Source: Bacteroidales bacterium (GTDB lineage Bacteria > Bacteroidota > Bacteroidia > Bacteroidales > WCHB1-69). From it: a stretch of DNA of 64,000 nt. Numbering within the stretch: position 1 is the stretch's first letter; each line of letters starts with the position of its first letter. A program made the translations under genes and the position numbers. The stretch covers positions 31,463 to 95,462 of the forward strand of contig JAILCI010000025.1 in NCBI GenBank assembly GCA_024686335.1, read 5' to 3'. The notes under the pieces were generated by a model. The model was not told the origin of the DNA and ran no database searches. It was given only the letters and a program-made list of their open reading frames with translations. Positions 47,018-56,784 of the stretch are shown here, in pieces.

Positions 47018-47090
47018 CTCGTTCTCGCCGTGCCCTATGGAGCCATGAACCCGATGAAGAACTAAGAAACTAAGAAGTTAAGAAACTAAG
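47018..47090. repeat. 73-bp direct repeat, left copy
   Basis: Begins CTCGTTCTCGCCGTGCCCTA and ends in AAGAAACTAAG. It differs at one base from the right copy at 51368-51440 and has the same orientation. The two copies flank the pair of T9SS genes. Confidence 0.85.
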
Positions 47091-47116
47091 AGGGGAATCA
47101 GTCCATCTCCCCCAAC

Positions 47117-47151
47117 AACTATTATCTATTATCTATCATCTCTTAACTATT
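47117..47151. repeat. Low-complexity CTATTAT tract
   Basis: Units of TATTATC/TATCATC/TTAACTATTATC just behind the 823-aa T9SS gene, reaching its stop codon. Confidence 0.5.
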
Positions 47152-49621
47152 ATCTCACCACCGTCACGCTCCCCGTCACGTCTTTCGTCGCCTGTCCCTT
47201 GCTCTTGTAGCGGATGAAGACCACATAGACCCCGTCGGGCACGCCCGCGGCGTCCCAGCCCTGCCCCATGCGCTTGGTCATGTACTGCACCGAACCCCAG
47301 CGGTCGTAAATAGTCATCTCGAAGCTCTCCACCTCGTCGGGGTAGGCGAACACCGGCAGGAAGAGGTCGTTGAGACCGTCCCCGTCGGGCGTGAAGCTGT
47401 TGGGCATCCAGAGCTCCTGGTCGCACGGCTCGTACTCCACCGTGATGTCGTCGCCATGCTCGAAGCACTGGTTGCTGGCAGTCACGGAGTAGGTGCCGGG
47501 ATGTCTTACCAGATAGGTGGGCTGCGTGCTGCCGTCCTGCCACTCGTAGTCGCAGAAGGGGTTCTCTGCCGACAGCGTGAGGGTCCTGCCCTCGCAGACC
47601 GTGGTGTCGGGACCGAGATCGACGGTGAAGTCCATGAGGTAGCCTACGTTGACGGTGTCGGAGGCGCCGAGGCAGTGGTCGGTGATGACGACCCAGTAGG
47701 AGCCGTCCTCATAGACGGTGTAGGTGGTGTTGGTGCTCTGGTCCTGCCACACATAGGCGGCGGGGTGCGGCTGGGTGGCGTCCAGGAGGAGGGTGGCCAG
47801 CTCGCAGAGGGTGGAGTCGTTGCCGAAGTGCACGGACGACTGGGGGTAGAGGTCGATGGTGAAGAGGTCGCTCTCGGCCCTGCAGCCGAGGTTGGTGACG
47901 GTGACGGAGTAGGCGCCCGCGCTGTCGACGGAGAGGGCGGGCCCGGAGGAGCCGTCGCTCCAGAGGTAGGAGAGCACGTTGGGTTGTTCTACGGAGAGGT
48001 AGGCCCCGTGGCAGAGGGTGGTGTCGTGGCATACCTCGAGCAGGGGCGGTGGCACGACGACGACGAAGGTGGTGGTGGTGTCGGGGCAGTAGTCGTAGTG
48101 CAGCACGAGCTGCGCGGTGAGGGTATCGACGGAGGGCAAGAGGAAGGAGAGTTCTTGCCCCATCCCGACCATGTAGGAAGTGTCCTCATAAATCCATTCA
48201 AGTGGAATATTGTCGGGATTGTACTCCACCTTGAGCACAAGCGTGTCGCCCAAGCAGCGATAGACGGTGTCGGAGTCCAACATGCTCAGATTGGAGTGGG
48301 CGTAGGGAAAGTCATGAAAATCATAACCCGATGAATTGTGCATGGCATAGGCAAGTCGAAATGTGGGATTTCGTGTGTATCCAATCTCTGAAATGTAGGC
48401 GGTGAAACCATGGGGGTTTTCTATGGTAATATAGTCGGGCAGACTGTCGCTATCATACCAGCAAAGTTGAGCTACATAATATTCCCCATTGGTGGCAGGG
48501 AAAGTATCGAAGGAACTTGCAGGGATTATATTTCCGTCAAAAAATGTGCTATTCAGTCCGTCGGCATGTACAAAGATGGTAAGATCCACATAAGAAGTAT
48601 CAATCCAGGGCGCTGAAGAGGAGAAAGTGTTTTTGGTTATCGGATAATCCCAATGGGTTACCATTTTTTCGGTTGGATGATGTAGAGAATAATTAAAATA
48701 CCATGTGTCGCCTTTGCATAAGTGTATGTCCATCAAGGTGTGCTCAGTATATCGAGCATACGCATATATCACGGAATCGAACAACGGAAAATCATAGTTG
48801 TCATGATATAAATAGGTATAATAATCTCCATTGGGATAAGGATATCTGGAAGCCGGCGGAGAATTTCCAACCAATCTTGAGCATAAATAGCTGTTGGCAA
48901 ATGCCTTGGCCATAAAGTCTCGTCCTTTGAGGATATTAATATCAGGAGGATTTGAAAAGGACGGTGAGTGGGCATAACCTGTAAAAACGGCGATTTGTTT
49001 GCAGTTTGTGTAAATAGTGTACTTGTCGGAGGTGTTATGCTCGACGAAGCAGATGTCCCCTCGGTTCAAATGAATGACCTGATCATCTCGGTAAATAATC
49101 GTACTGTCCTCGGTGGCCAGAATATAAAAATCGTTAGTCAGAATGTTGCCTATCTTGTCTTTAAATCCCCTAAGAAAATAGTCCTTTGGGAAAAGTGTCA
49201 ACTTAAAAGGGTGGTGATAAAACGTATGATTACTATATGAAGGGGACTGGACCCATGCTTGAACGTTAACGTCAGTGTGGATATATAAAGAGAATCCTTG
49301 CAACTTTGTATAATAAAACCCTCCTGGATTGCTTTGCGGTTGAAAAACCAGTTCTTCCTCTGAAACAGCTATTTTCACAAGAGAATCAGGATAGATGTTG
49401 AAAGGAATGTATGTGGAGGAATGTGGATTTTCAACATATCCTGTGCCAGCGGAATGACCGAGTATATAAATGTATGCCGAGTCCACGTTTGCATTGTAGA
49501 GATTATTATCCATCAATCGCTTAATGCCGCACGTAACCCAGAACTCTTTCCCTTCATACTGGGCGTGAAGAGAAAGGCCAAAGGCCCATAAGACCATGCA
49601 GGTTACGAGCAGGTGTCTCAT
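47150..49621 (-). CDS. T9SS type B cargo with IgGFc-binding-like N-terminus
   Basis: An 823-aa protein with signal peptide ending LSLHAQ. The next segment (YEGKEFWVTCG and a long beta-rich region to about residue 420, with FTGYAHSP and IPASSFDTFPATNGEYYVAQ) resembles the IgGFc-binding N-terminal domain found in many Bacteroidetes surface proteins. From about 480 onward come Ig-like repeats with paired phrases (DTTLCHGAYLSVEQPNVLSY, DSTLCELATLLLDATQPHPA, DTTVCEGRTLTLSAENPFCD) and a type B tail (MPNSFTPDGDGLNDLFLPVF to SVTVVR). The DNA is conspicuously GC-rich from residue 480 to the end and AT-richer before, so the gene looks like a mosaic. It follows the 561-aa gene by one base. Confidence 0.87.
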   Translation of the reverse strand: MRHLLVTCMVLWAFGLSLHAQYEGKEFWVTCGIKRLMDNNLYNANVDSAYIYILGHSAGTGYVENPHSSTYIPFNIYPDSLVKIAVSEEELVFQPQSNPGGFYYTKLQGFSLYIHTDVNVQAWVQSPSYSNHTFYHHPFKLTLFPKDYFLRGFKDKIGNILTNDFYILATEDSTIIYRDDQVIHLNRGDICFVEHNTSDKYTIYTNCKQIAVFTGYAHSPSFSNPPDINILKGRDFMAKAFANSYLCSRLVGNSPPASRYPYPNGDYYTYLYHDNYDFPLFDSVIYAYARYTEHTLMDIHLCKGDTWYFNYSLHHPTEKMVTHWDYPITKNTFSSSAPWIDTSYVDLTIFVHADGLNSTFFDGNIIPASSFDTFPATNGEYYVAQLCWYDSDSLPDYITIENPHGFTAYISEIGYTRNPTFRLAYAMHNSSGYDFHDFPYAHSNLSMLDSDTVYRCLGDTLVLKVEYNPDNIPLEWIYEDTSYMVGMGQELSFLLPSVDTLTAQLVLHYDYCPDTTTTFVVVVPPPLLEVCHDTTLCHGAYLSVEQPNVLSYLWSDGSSGPALSVDSAGAYSVTVTNLGCRAESDLFTIDLYPQSSVHFGNDSTLCELATLLLDATQPHPAAYVWQDQSTNTTYTVYEDGSYWVVITDHCLGASDTVNVGYLMDFTVDLGPDTTVCEGRTLTLSAENPFCDYEWQDGSTQPTYLVRHPGTYSVTASNQCFEHGDDITVEYEPCDQELWMPNSFTPDGDGLNDLFLPVFAYPDEVESFEMTIYDRWGSVQYMTKRMGQGWDAAGVPDGVYVVFIRYKSKGQATKDVTGSVTVVR

Positions 49622-49622
49622 A

Positions 49623-51308
49623 TCAGTCTAAGATTACGATCTTTTTCACGTCTTGCCCACCCCTCTCATCTACAGCATGAATCAAGAAGACACCGTGCAG
49701 ACCGGACAGAAAGACTAATTCCTCGTTTTGCGTGGTGCCAACTCCAATCTTTCTTCCCGTCATGTCTGTCACAGAATACGTGACAGTGCCAGTAAAATGC
49801 TCACAGTGAAAGCAAGCTCTCCCTTCCATGATGATTTGTGGGCTTGGTTTGGTTATAACTGCCCTATGTTTCAAGTTGCGGTCAGTGTACCAATTTGAGC
49901 ACACTTCCGGATCATCACACAATATATCAATAGAACATGAATCTATCGTTTCCCCTCCATTAATCGTCCATATGGTATCTATAACAAAACTCTCCTGGAT
50001 GTTAGTGGGGAGCAAGGTGGGATGATCGTCTGTTTCCCACACTTCCAAAGGAAGATCGCACACGGAACGGGAGATGTCGTAGGTCTCTGTCAAAAAGCTT
50101 GTGTTATTGACGATTCCGGGAATGAGGATGGAGGCGCAAGGACTTTGGGAATTCCATACCAGTTTTTCGGCAGTGAGCTTAGAGCCGTAAAAATACTGCC
50201 AGGGCCCCGCCATGCTAAACCAGGAGATGGTGGATGCGAAGTTAGCAGCCAGCTGGCCCGTCACCATGTTGGTAAGGGAGTAAGGGTCCACTTGAGACAG
50301 AAAATGGGTAATCCCCTCATTGGTGAGCCGTCCCAGGAAGTTTAACCTGTTGTTGTTTTCGTCATACACCATGTCCAATGCCACCAGTTTTTGCATAGGG
50401 ATGAAAAAGGCACGGCTGTTTGTGTAGTATCGGGATCCGTTCCAGTAGTTGTTGATGCGCGTCATCCAAAGGGCATCGTAATACTCTTCCCGTAGGTCAT
50501 GATACACCACCAGATTCTCATCGTCAATTTTGGCATGCAGGGCTTGGAATTCGGCGGATGCGTCCGAACAGTTGTTGAATAAGGTGTACGACACATTGTG
50601 AATCATGGGGCTGCCACCAGCAAGTGCAGCTGGAATGTCCAAAGAGAAAACATCCACAAAGAGGGCTGGTTTCTGGTTCGGCGCAGTATTTCCGTGTCCG
50701 GATGCGATGAAGTATTGGTGTCGTGCATCCCATGAGATGTCTGTATATGTGCGTCCGCTATCAGGTTTCATGATGATAGGGTGAGGTAAAGAAGTAGGAT
50801 GAAAGGCACACAGACTTCCATTGTCGCACACAAACATGTAAACCTTGGTTTGATTAGCATCGACGCCTTGGCATCCTTTTACAAATGATGAATATCCGTT
50901 AATGAATGGAAAAATGTATGCTGTATGATTAGCGTTCATTCCAAATGTGTGATCCACTATATATACAGCCGCTCTTTGCTGACTGGCGCTATCATTGGTT
51001 CCAAATAGGACATAATCGTTGTGAAAGTCTTCAAAACCACCCCGTATAGATACAATGTTATCAAAATGGCAAATGTGTTGCCATGGTGAGGTCAATTGCA
51101 TGTCGGAGGCATTAATCTGTGCGACAGATATCATATAATTCGGGTCAGTCTGGAAAAAATATACCTTTCCGTCACTATGAGCAATGCAAGCAGTGCTGGT
51201 AGGGTGTGTTATATACCAATTAGATTGATAATTCCAGTACTGGTTCTGTGCACCCGCACCAAACGCGAGAACGAACAATAAAAAGGAAAGCGCAAAGATT
51301 TTTTTCAT
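49623..51308 (-). CDS. T9SS type A-like cargo protein of unknown function
   Basis: About 561 aa from MKKIFALSFLLFVLAFGAGA-Q, a clear signal peptide. A start ten codons upstream would overlap the -7 promoter element, so it is not used. The body is beta-rich with aromatic repeats (YWNYQSNWYITHPTSTACIA, HSDGKVYFFQTDPN), suggesting a propeller-like or beta-sandwich fold; no family is recognised. The last ~75 residues (YSVTDMTGRKIGVGTT, FLSGLHGVFLIHAVDE, KKIVILD) read as a T9SS type A sorting domain, although the NPA motif is missing. It is cotranscribed with the IgGFc-like gene. Confidence 0.8.
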   Translation of the reverse strand: MKKIFALSFLLFVLAFGAGAQNQYWNYQSNWYITHPTSTACIAHSDGKVYFFQTDPNYMISVAQINASDMQLTSPWQHICHFDNIVSIRGGFEDFHNDYVLFGTNDSASQQRAAVYIVDHTFGMNANHTAYIFPFINGYSSFVKGCQGVDANQTKVYMFVCDNGSLCAFHPTSLPHPIIMKPDSGRTYTDISWDARHQYFIASGHGNTAPNQKPALFVDVFSLDIPAALAGGSPMIHNVSYTLFNNCSDASAEFQALHAKIDDENLVVYHDLREEYYDALWMTRINNYWNGSRYYTNSRAFFIPMQKLVALDMVYDENNNRLNFLGRLTNEGITHFLSQVDPYSLTNMVTGQLAANFASTISWFSMAGPWQYFYGSKLTAEKLVWNSQSPCASILIPGIVNNTSFLTETYDISRSVCDLPLEVWETDDHPTLLPTNIQESFVIDTIWTINGGETIDSCSIDILCDDPEVCSNWYTDRNLKHRAVITKPSPQIIMEGRACFHCEHFTGTVTYSVTDMTGRKIGVGTTQNEELVFLSGLHGVFLIHAVDERGGQDVKKIVILD

Positions 51309-51335
51309 AACCGTGTTATTTTTATAATTTCGGGG

Positions 51336-51343
51336 CAAAGATA
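51336..51343 (-). promoter_or_regulatory. -7 element for the T9SS pair
   Basis: TATCTTTG on the minus strand, 27 bases before the chosen start. It decides against the upstream in-frame ATG at 51338. Confidence 0.6.
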
Positions 51344-51367
51344 ATAAAAATGTTGAAATGTTGGGGA

Positions 51368-51440
51368 CTCGTTCTCGCCGTGCCCTATGGGGCCATGAAC
51401 CCGATGAAGAACTAAGAAACTAAGAAGTTAAGAAACTAAG
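51368..51440. repeat. 73-bp direct repeat, right copy
   Basis: It differs from the left copy at 47018-47090 by one base, in the same orientation. It lies between the T9SS pair's promoter and the end of the ribosomal protein operon. Confidence 0.85.
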
Positions 51441-51462
51441 GGAGCTGCTTTGCCATAACCCA

Positions 51463-51494
51463 ACTCTTAACTCTTAACTTTTAACTCTTAACTA
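51463..51494. repeat. Low-complexity TTAACTC tract
   Basis: Degenerate units of AACTCTTAACTTTTAACTC directly behind the rpsE terminator, of the same kind as the tracts near hemW and recQ. Confidence 0.5.
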
Positions 51495-51530
51495 AAAAAA
51501 GCGGTCCACCTTTGTCGGCAGACCGCTTTT
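51494..51530 (-). terminator. Terminator after rpsE
   Basis: Arms AAAAGCGGTC/GACCGCTTTT (51497-51506 and 51521-51530) and a run of T on the minus strand. It shows that the ribosomal transcript really ends after rpsE. Confidence 0.88.
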
Positions 51531-51552
51531 ACATATACTGTAGTAACAGGTA

Positions 51553-52071
51553 TTATCCGTTGAATACGGTGTCGAGGCTGACGCCACGCACTTGGGCTAC
51601 GGAGTAAGCATCGCGCATCTTGGAAAGAGCGTCGATGGTAGCCTTCACCACGCTGTGCGGGTTGGAGGAACCTTTGGACTTAGCCAACACGTTCTTCACG
51701 CCCACGCTCTCCAGAACGGCACGCATAGCACCACCGGCGATAACACCGGTACCAGGAGCAGCGGGTTTCATGAATACGGTAGCGCCACTGTACTTACCCT
51801 CCTGAGCGTGAGGAATCGTACCTTTGAGGATGGGCACCTGGATGAGGTTCTTCTTGGCATCTTCCGTACCTTTGGAGATGGCCGTGGAGACTTCGCGGGC
51901 TTTACCGAGGCCGTAGCCTACGATGCCGTTCTCGTTACCAACCACCATGATGGCGGCGAAACTGAAGATACGACCACCCTTGGTCACTTTAACAACTCTA
52001 TTGACTGCCACCATTCTCTCTTTGAGCTCGATGTCAGTAGCTTTAACTTTCTTAATATTATTGTTTGCCAT
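51553..52071 (-). CDS. rpsE: 30S ribosomal protein S5
   Basis: A 172-aa S5 protein, complete, with the RNA-binding motif [20 protein letters not shown] and the [18 protein letters not shown] loop. S5 contributes to decoding accuracy at the mRNA entry site. It is the last gene of the operon: the L30 gene rpmD, which normally follows, is absent and a strong terminator comes instead. Confidence 0.97.
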   Translation of the reverse strand: MANNNIKKVKATDIELKERMVAVNRVVKVTKGGRIFSFAAIMVVGNENGIVGYGLGKAREVSTAISKGTEDAKKNLIQVPILKGTIPHAQEGKYSGATVFMKPAAPGTGVIAGGAMRAVLESVGVKNVLAKSKGSSNPHSVVKATIDALSKMRDAYSVAQVRGVSLDTVFNG

Positions 52072-52082
52072 ACTTCTAATGT

Positions 52083-52442
52083 TTAAAATTTAAGACCACC
52101 TTCGCGGGCTGCGTCTGCCAATGATTTAACTCTACCATGATACAGATAACCGTTACGGTCGAATACAACCTCGTTGATACCGGCTGCGAGAGCACGTTGA
52201 GCGATCTCTTTGCCTACGAGAGCTGATTTCTCACATTTGGTCACCTTCTGGTCGGCGATACCGGCCAACTTGGAGGATGCGGAAGCCAATGTCACACCTG
52301 CCTGATCATCAATCAACTGCACATAAATGTCGCGGTTGCTTCTGAAAACTGACAGTCTCGGACGGGCAGCCGTACCACTGACGATACGACGAATGCGGTT
52401 TTTAATACGCTTTCTTCTATATTCTTTTCTATTGTAAGCCAT
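52083..52442 (-). CDS. rplR: 50S ribosomal protein L18
   Basis: A 119-aa L18, which binds 5S rRNA. The basic start ([20 protein letters not shown]) and the C-terminal [20 protein letters not shown] are typical. It lies 11 bases upstream of rpsE in the conserved L6-L18-S5 order. Confidence 0.97.
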   Translation of the reverse strand: MAYNRKEYRRKRIKNRIRRIVSGTAARPRLSVFRSNRDIYVQLIDDQAGVTLASASSKLAGIADQKVTKCEKSALVGKEIAQRALAAGINEVVFDRNGYLYHGRVKSLADAAREGGLKF

Positions 52443-52460
52443 AATAACAAATTTAAAAGA

Positions 52461-53021
52461 TTATTTTTCTGCTGACTTGCCAGCTTTCTTTCTAACATAC
52501 TCGCCTTCGAAACGAATACCTTTACCTTTGTAAGGTTCAGGTTTTCTGTAGGAGCGAACTTTCGTAGCGACCTGACCAAGGAGTTGTTTGTCGATAGAGC
52601 TCAGGATGATGATAGGGCTCTTACCTTTCTCATTGATGGTCTGAACGGTAATCTCCTTCGGGAAATCGAACAGGATGTTGTGGGAGTAACCCAAACCGAG
52701 ATCCAGTTGATGATCACCCTTAGCTTCAGCCTTGTAACCAACGCCGATAACTTCGAGTTTCTTCTGGAAACCTTGAGAAACGCCAGCCACCATGTTGTTC
52801 AACAGTGCGCGATAGAGACCGTGCATGGATTTGTCGCGTTTGTTGTCGCTAGGACGGGTAAGATGGAGGTGACCGTCTTCAATATTGAGGGAGATGCGGG
52901 GATCCACATATTGGGTCAATTCGCCCTTAGGTCCCTTAACAGTGACGATGTTAGATTTTTCGTCTCTTTTAATTTCAACCCCTGCGGGGATAGCAATTTG
53001 CAATTTTCCTATTCTTGACAT
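52461..53021 (-). CDS. rplF: 50S ribosomal protein L6
   Basis: A 186-aa L6 with the conserved start MSRIGKLQIAIPAGVEI and the C-terminal motif KPEPYKGKGIRFEGEYVRKK. L6 sits near the GTPase-associated centre of the large subunit. It keeps the usual position between rpsH and rplR. Confidence 0.97.
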   Translation of the reverse strand: MSRIGKLQIAIPAGVEIKRDEKSNIVTVKGPKGELTQYVDPRISLNIEDGHLHLTRPSDNKRDKSMHGLYRALLNNMVAGVSQGFQKKLEVIGVGYKAEAKGDHQLDLGLGYSHNILFDFPKEITVQTINEKGKSPIIILSSIDKQLLGQVATKVRSYRKPEPYKGKGIRFEGEYVRKKAGKSAEK

Positions 53022-53035
53022 AACGATTCCTCCTA

Positions 53036-53434
53036 TTAGCTAATGTAACAAACAACTTCACCGCCGACGTTTTGAGCCTTAGCTTCCTTGTCGGTCATCA
53101 TACCGTGAGAAGTGGAGATGATGGCGATGCCGAGGCCGTTGAGAACGGAGGGCATTTCCTTCACGCCGACATACTTACGGAGACCAGGACGGCTGGCGCG
53201 CTCGAGGGTAGAGATGGCGGATTGTTTAGTTTGGGGATGATACTTCAAAGCGATCTTGATCATCTTCGGGTGTACGTCATCCTCGAATTTATAGTTCAAA
53301 ATATAACCTTTTTCGAAGAGTATCTTGGTGATAGCTCTCTTCTCGTTGGAGGCGGGGATCTCCACCACCTTATGATTAGCGCGGATAGCGTTTCTCAAAC
53401 GAGTCAAATAATCTGATATTGGATCGGTATTCAT
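53036..53434 (-). CDS. rpsH: 30S ribosomal protein S8
   Basis: A 132-aa S8, a primary binder of the central domain of 16S rRNA and in other bacteria a regulator of the spc operon. The start MNTDPISDYLTRLRNAIRAN and the end ISTSHGMMTDKEAKAQNVGG are diagnostic. There is a 27-base gap after rpsN. Confidence 0.97.
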   Translation of the reverse strand: MNTDPISDYLTRLRNAIRANHKVVEIPASNEKRAITKILFEKGYILNYKFEDDVHPKMIKIALKYHPQTKQSAISTLERASRPGLRKYVGVKEMPSVLNGLGIAIISTSHGMMTDKEAKAQNVGGEVVCYIS

Positions 53435-53461
53435 AATCTTATTTTCTCTTTAAGTGAATAA

Positions 53462-53761
53462 TTACCAACTAGCTTTCTTTACACCGGGGATGAGACCCTT
53501 CATTGCCATCTCGCGGAAGTTGATACGGGAGAGACCGAACTGGCGGATATAGCCTTTCGGACGACCGGTCAATTTGCAGCGGTTGTGCAAACGGATAGGA
53601 TTGGAGTTGGGCGGTAATTTCTGAAGTGCGATATCGGCAGCTCTTTTAGCATCATAATCGGAGCCGTTCATGATCTTCTTCAGTTCTGCGCGCTTTGCGC
53701 TATATTTAGCAACTAATTTTGCTCTTTTTATCTCTCTAGCTTTTAAAGATTCTTTTGCCAT
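53462..53761 (-). CDS. rpsN: 30S ribosomal protein S14 (zinc-free form)
   Basis: A 99-aa S14 of the long form. Only one Cys is present (in [10 protein letters not shown]), so the zinc-ribbon version with four Cys is excluded. The C-terminus [20 protein letters not shown] is conserved. The gene follows rplE by six bases. Confidence 0.97.
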   Translation of the reverse strand: MAKESLKAREIKRAKLVAKYSAKRAELKKIMNGSDYDAKRAADIALQKLPPNSNPIRLHNRCKLTGRPKGYIRQFGLSRINFREMAMKGLIPGVKKASW

Positions 53762-53767
53762 AATAAA

Positions 53768-54322
53768 CTATTTCTGATTTTTAAAGGGTAAACCAAATTC
53801 TTTTAACAAGGCTAAACACTCTTTATCATTCTGTGCGGTCGTCACGAAAGTGATGTCCATACCGTTTATTTTGACAACCTTGTCGATATCGATTTCGGGG
53901 AAAATAATCTGTTCGGGAATACCGAGGGTATAGTTGCCTCTGCCGTCGAAACCCTTATCGCTGATACCACGGAAGTCGCGGATACGAGGGATAGATACGG
54001 AGACCAGACGGTCGAGGAATTCATACATACGGTCGCCATGAAGGGTCACGCGAACACCAATCTGCATACCTTTTCTCAACTTGAAGTTGGAGATATCCTT
54101 CTTAGACTTGGTGGGGACAGCCTTCTGACCAGCGATCATTGTCATCTCTTGCACACCGGCGTCGATGATTTTCTTATCTGCAATACCGAATTTGCCGAGA
54201 CCTTGGTTGAGGCAAATCTTGGTGATGCGGGGAACACGCATAACGGATTTGAAACCGAACTGTTCCTTGAGGGCGGGAAGCACCTCATTCATATATTTCT
54301 CTTTATATCTTGGTGTGTACAT
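53768..54322 (-). CDS. rplE: 50S ribosomal protein L5
   Basis: A 184-aa L5, a 5S rRNA-binding protein at the central protuberance. [20 protein letters not shown] and [20 protein letters not shown] are recognisable. Its ATG overlaps the rplX stop codon by one base (TAATG), indicating coupled translation. Confidence 0.97.
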   Translation of the reverse strand: MYTPRYKEKYMNEVLPALKEQFGFKSVMRVPRITKICLNQGLGKFGIADKKIIDAGVQEMTMIAGQKAVPTKSKKDISNFKLRKGMQIGVRVTLHGDRMYEFLDRLVSVSIPRIRDFRGISDKGFDGRGNYTLGIPEQIIFPEIDIDKVVKINGMDITFVTTAQNDKECLALLKEFGLPFKNQK

Positions 54323-54642
54323 TACTTGATCTCCTCTCCAGATTTTTTAGAATATCTAACTAATTTACCTTTGTCGTTCATACGTCTGCCCACACGGGTA
54401 GCGTTTCCTTTTGCGTCCACGAGCATCAGATTTGAAATGTGGATGGGAGCTTCTTTCTTAATAATGCCACCGTTAGGGTTCTTGGCGTTGGGTTTCGTAG
54501 CCTTTGAAATCAAGTTGAAACCTTCAACGAGGGCTGTGTTCTTTTCCGGAAACACCTCAAGTACCTTGCCCTGATGATCTTTACCCTTGTCATCACCGGC
54601 AATGATTCTTACGATGTCGCCTTTCTTAATTTTCAATTTCAT
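54322..54642 (-). CDS. rplX: 50S ribosomal protein L24
   Basis: A 106-aa L24, an early assembly protein of the large subunit. The start is set at [20 protein letters not shown], the usual L24 beginning; an ATG nine codons upstream adds residues not seen in the family. The [20 protein letters not shown] block is typical. Confidence 0.95.
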   Translation of the reverse strand: MKLKIKKGDIVRIIAGDDKGKDHQGKVLEVFPEKNTALVEGFNLISKATKPNAKNPNGGIIKKEAPIHISNLMLVDAKGNATRVGRRMNDKGKLVRYSKKSGEEIK

Positions 54643-54708
54643 TGTTCTTGCTTTTTTAATGTTTACCAATTGGTCTTTGTCAATTGTATCTTTATTGATT
54701 ATTTACCA

Positions 54709-55077
54709 TTATAATACTTCCGGTGCCAAAGACACGATCTTCATGTATTGCTTCTCACGCAATTCACGAGCCACAGGTCCGAAGATACGGGTACCGCGCA
54801 ACTCGTCAGCGGCGGTCAACAGCACAACAGCGTTGTCGTCGAAGCGGATGTAGGAACCATCACTTCTGCGGACGGGTTTCTTTGTGCGGACCACAACGGC
54901 CTTAGAGACGGTACCGGCCTTTACCTGACCGGAGGGAATGGCGCTCTTAATGGCGACAACGATCTTGTCACCCACGCTAGCATAACGTTTCTTAGTGCCA
55001 CCCAATACGCGGATACAGAGGACTTCCTTTGCGCCGCTATTATCTGCAACTGCTAATCTTGATTCTTGTTGTATCAT
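54709..55077 (-). CDS. rplN: 50S ribosomal protein L14
   Basis: A 122-aa L14, located at the interface with the small subunit. The conserved [20 protein letters not shown] start and the [20 protein letters not shown] end are present. It follows rpsQ with a two-base gap. Confidence 0.97.
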   Translation of the reverse strand: MIQQESRLAVADNSGAKEVLCIRVLGGTKKRYASVGDKIVVAIKSAIPSGQVKAGTVSKAVVVRTKKPVRRSDGSYIRFDDNAVVLLTAADELRGTRIFGPVARELREKQYMKIVSLAPEVL

Positions 55078-55079
55078 AA

Positions 55080-55334
55080 CTATTTAGCTCTTTCTATGAT
55101 TTCTACTAAACGCCAGCACTTGTTTTTGCTCAAGGGTCTGGTTTCCATAATTCTAACTCTATCACCGATATGGCACTCATTCTTCTCATCGTGAGCCATA
55201 AACTTGGTTGAACGTTTCAGGAACTTTCCGTAGATCGGGTGCTTCATCTTACGTTCCACCTTAATTACGATAGACTTATCCATTTTGTCGCTTACAACGA
55301 CACCTTCTCTCACTTTTCTATTATTTCTTTCCAT
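55080..55334 (-). CDS. rpsQ: 30S ribosomal protein S17
   Basis: An 84-aa S17, an OB-fold primary 16S rRNA binder. [20 protein letters not shown] and the [19 protein letters not shown] end are typical. It lies between rpmC and rplN as usual. Confidence 0.97.
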   Translation of the reverse strand: MERNNRKVREGVVVSDKMDKSIVIKVERKMKHPIYGKFLKRSTKFMAHDEKNECHIGDRVRIMETRPLSKNKCWRLVEIIERAK

Positions 55335-55346
55335 AACTGTCGGTGA

Positions 55347-55544
55347 TTATTTGTTATTTAATTCACGTTGACGCAACTCAGTATGCAATCTAGCGATAGT
55401 TCTGCGCTGGTCTCTGATTGTATGAGGATTTTCCAATGGAGAAATGGCGTGATTGAGTCTCATTTTTACCAAGTTCTCTTTCTCTACGGCTAATCTTTCT
55501 TTAACTTCTGCCGTGGTAAGTTCTCTAATAACTGACTGTTTCAT
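55347..55544 (-). CDS. rpmC: 50S ribosomal protein L29
   Basis: A 65-aa helical-hairpin L29 (IRELTTAEVKERLAVEKENL, then NPHTIRDQRRTIARLHTEL), part of the nascent-chain docking site at the tunnel exit. It is five bases behind rplP. Confidence 0.96.
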   Translation of the reverse strand: MKQSVIRELTTAEVKERLAVEKENLVKMRLNHAISPLENPHTIRDQRRTIARLHTELRQRELNNK

Positions 55545-55549
55545 AACGC

Positions 55550-55975
55550 TTAAATTTCTGCTGAATAATCTCTTCTTACAATAAATTTAGTGTGCACAGG
55601 TAATTTCTGGGCTCCGAGACGCATAGCTTCGCGAGCGACTTCCAATGGAATACCGTCGGCTTCGAAGAGGATGCGGCCTGGGCTAACACGTGCTGCCCAA
55701 GACTCGGGAGTACCTTTACCTTTACCCATACGAACACCCAAACCCTTAGCGGTTACAGGACGATCGGGGAATATGCGGATCCAAAGCTGACCCTCACGCT
55801 TCATCTCACGGGTGATAGCCTGACGGGCTGCTTCTATTTGGCGGGCGCTGACCCAGCACTGGTCAAGCGTCTTGAGGGCGAATGAGCCGAAGGAAATCTC
55901 CGCACCACGTTTGGTGATGGATTTCATTCTGCCTTTCTGCGGCCTTCTGTATCTAGTTTTTTTCGGTTGTAACAT
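55550..55975 (-). CDS. rplP: 50S ribosomal protein L16
   Basis: A 141-aa L16, near the A-site tRNA. The start [20 protein letters not shown] and the motif [20 protein letters not shown], which contains the arginine loop, are intact. It follows rpsC by 55 bases. Confidence 0.97.
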   Translation of the reverse strand: MLQPKKTRYRRPQKGRMKSITKRGAEISFGSFALKTLDQCWVSARQIEAARQAITREMKREGQLWIRIFPDRPVTAKGLGVRMGKGKGTPESWAARVSPGRILFEADGIPLEVAREAMRLGAQKLPVHTKFIVRRDYSAEI

Positions 55976-56030
55976 TGCTTTTAATGTTTAGTATTATTTA
56001 TTATTTATGACCGGCATCTTGGCGTCGGTA

Positions 56031-56777
56031 CTAGTTATTATTTCTGTTGTTGTTACGGGGAGCACCGCCTTTGCGGTTGCCACCTCTGAACATACGTCTT
56101 TGAGGTCCCTTGTTGTCCTTGCCTGCATCTTGGATGGCGAAGAGATCACGCTTGCCGTAAACGATCTCACGGCAGATCCATACCTTCACACCAATGCAAC
56201 CATAGGTGGTGTTAGCCTCTACCAACGCGTAGTCGATATCTGCTCTCAATGTGTGCAACGGGATACGTCCCTCTTTGAAATGCTCAACACGGGCCATTTC
56301 AGCTCCGCCCAGACGGCCGGAAGCCGTAACTTTGATACCCTGTGCCTGCGCACGCATGGTGGAGGAAACAGCTGTCTTGATGGCTTTCTTGTATGCAACA
56401 CGACCCTCAATCTGACGGGCGATGTTCTGTGCCACTAACTGTGCATCCAGATCCGGACGCTTAACTTCCACGATGTTGATCTGAATCTCTTTGCCCGTGA
56501 GGACCTTCAATTCTTCTCTCAGTTTGTCCACTTCGGAACCTTTTTGACCGATAATAAGGCCCGGACGAGCGGTGCTGATAGTCACGGTGACTACCTTTAA
56601 TGTTCTTTCAATGTAAATTTTGGAGATACCGGCTTTGGAAAACTTAACGTTGAGGTATCTTCTAATTTTGTCGTCTTCGACAATCTTACTGGCGAAATTT
56701 TTGCCGCCATACCAATTAGAATCCCAACCTCTGACAATACCCAGGCGAATGCCTACCGGATTTACTTTCTGACCCAT
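56031..56777 (-). CDS. rpsC: 30S ribosomal protein S3
   Basis: A 248-aa S3 with the KH-domain motif [20 protein letters not shown] and the C-terminal domain ending [16 protein letters not shown] basic Asn-rich tail ([19 protein letters not shown]) follows, a feature common in Bacteroidetes S3. S3 lines the mRNA entry tunnel and has helicase activity. It starts seven bases after rplV. Confidence 0.97.
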   Translation of the reverse strand: MGQKVNPVGIRLGIVRGWDSNWYGGKNFASKIVEDDKIRRYLNVKFSKAGISKIYIERTLKVVTVTISTARPGLIIGQKGSEVDKLREELKVLTGKEIQINIVEVKRPDLDAQLVAQNIARQIEGRVAYKKAIKTAVSSTMRAQAQGIKVTASGRLGGAEMARVEHFKEGRIPLHTLRADIDYALVEANTTYGCIGVKVWICREIVYGKRDLFAIQDAGKDNKGPQRRMFRGGNRKGGAPRNNNRNNN

Positions 56778-56784
56778 ACTAAAA

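Noticed and set aside
47456..48334. 292-codon plus-strand frame opposite the IgGFc-like gene
   Set aside because: Arises from the high GC of this segment; it is Gly/Val-rich and lacks any family pattern, while the minus frame has a clear T9SS tail.
47018..51440. Integrative element with att sites
   Set aside because: The flanking 73-bp repeats look like att sites, but there is no integrase, transposase or tRNA target inside or beside the segment.
51339..51552. A missed short rpmD (L30) gene after rpsE
   Set aside because: The segment holds a terminator, a low-complexity tract and the 73-bp repeat; no start codon followed by L30-like sequence exists.
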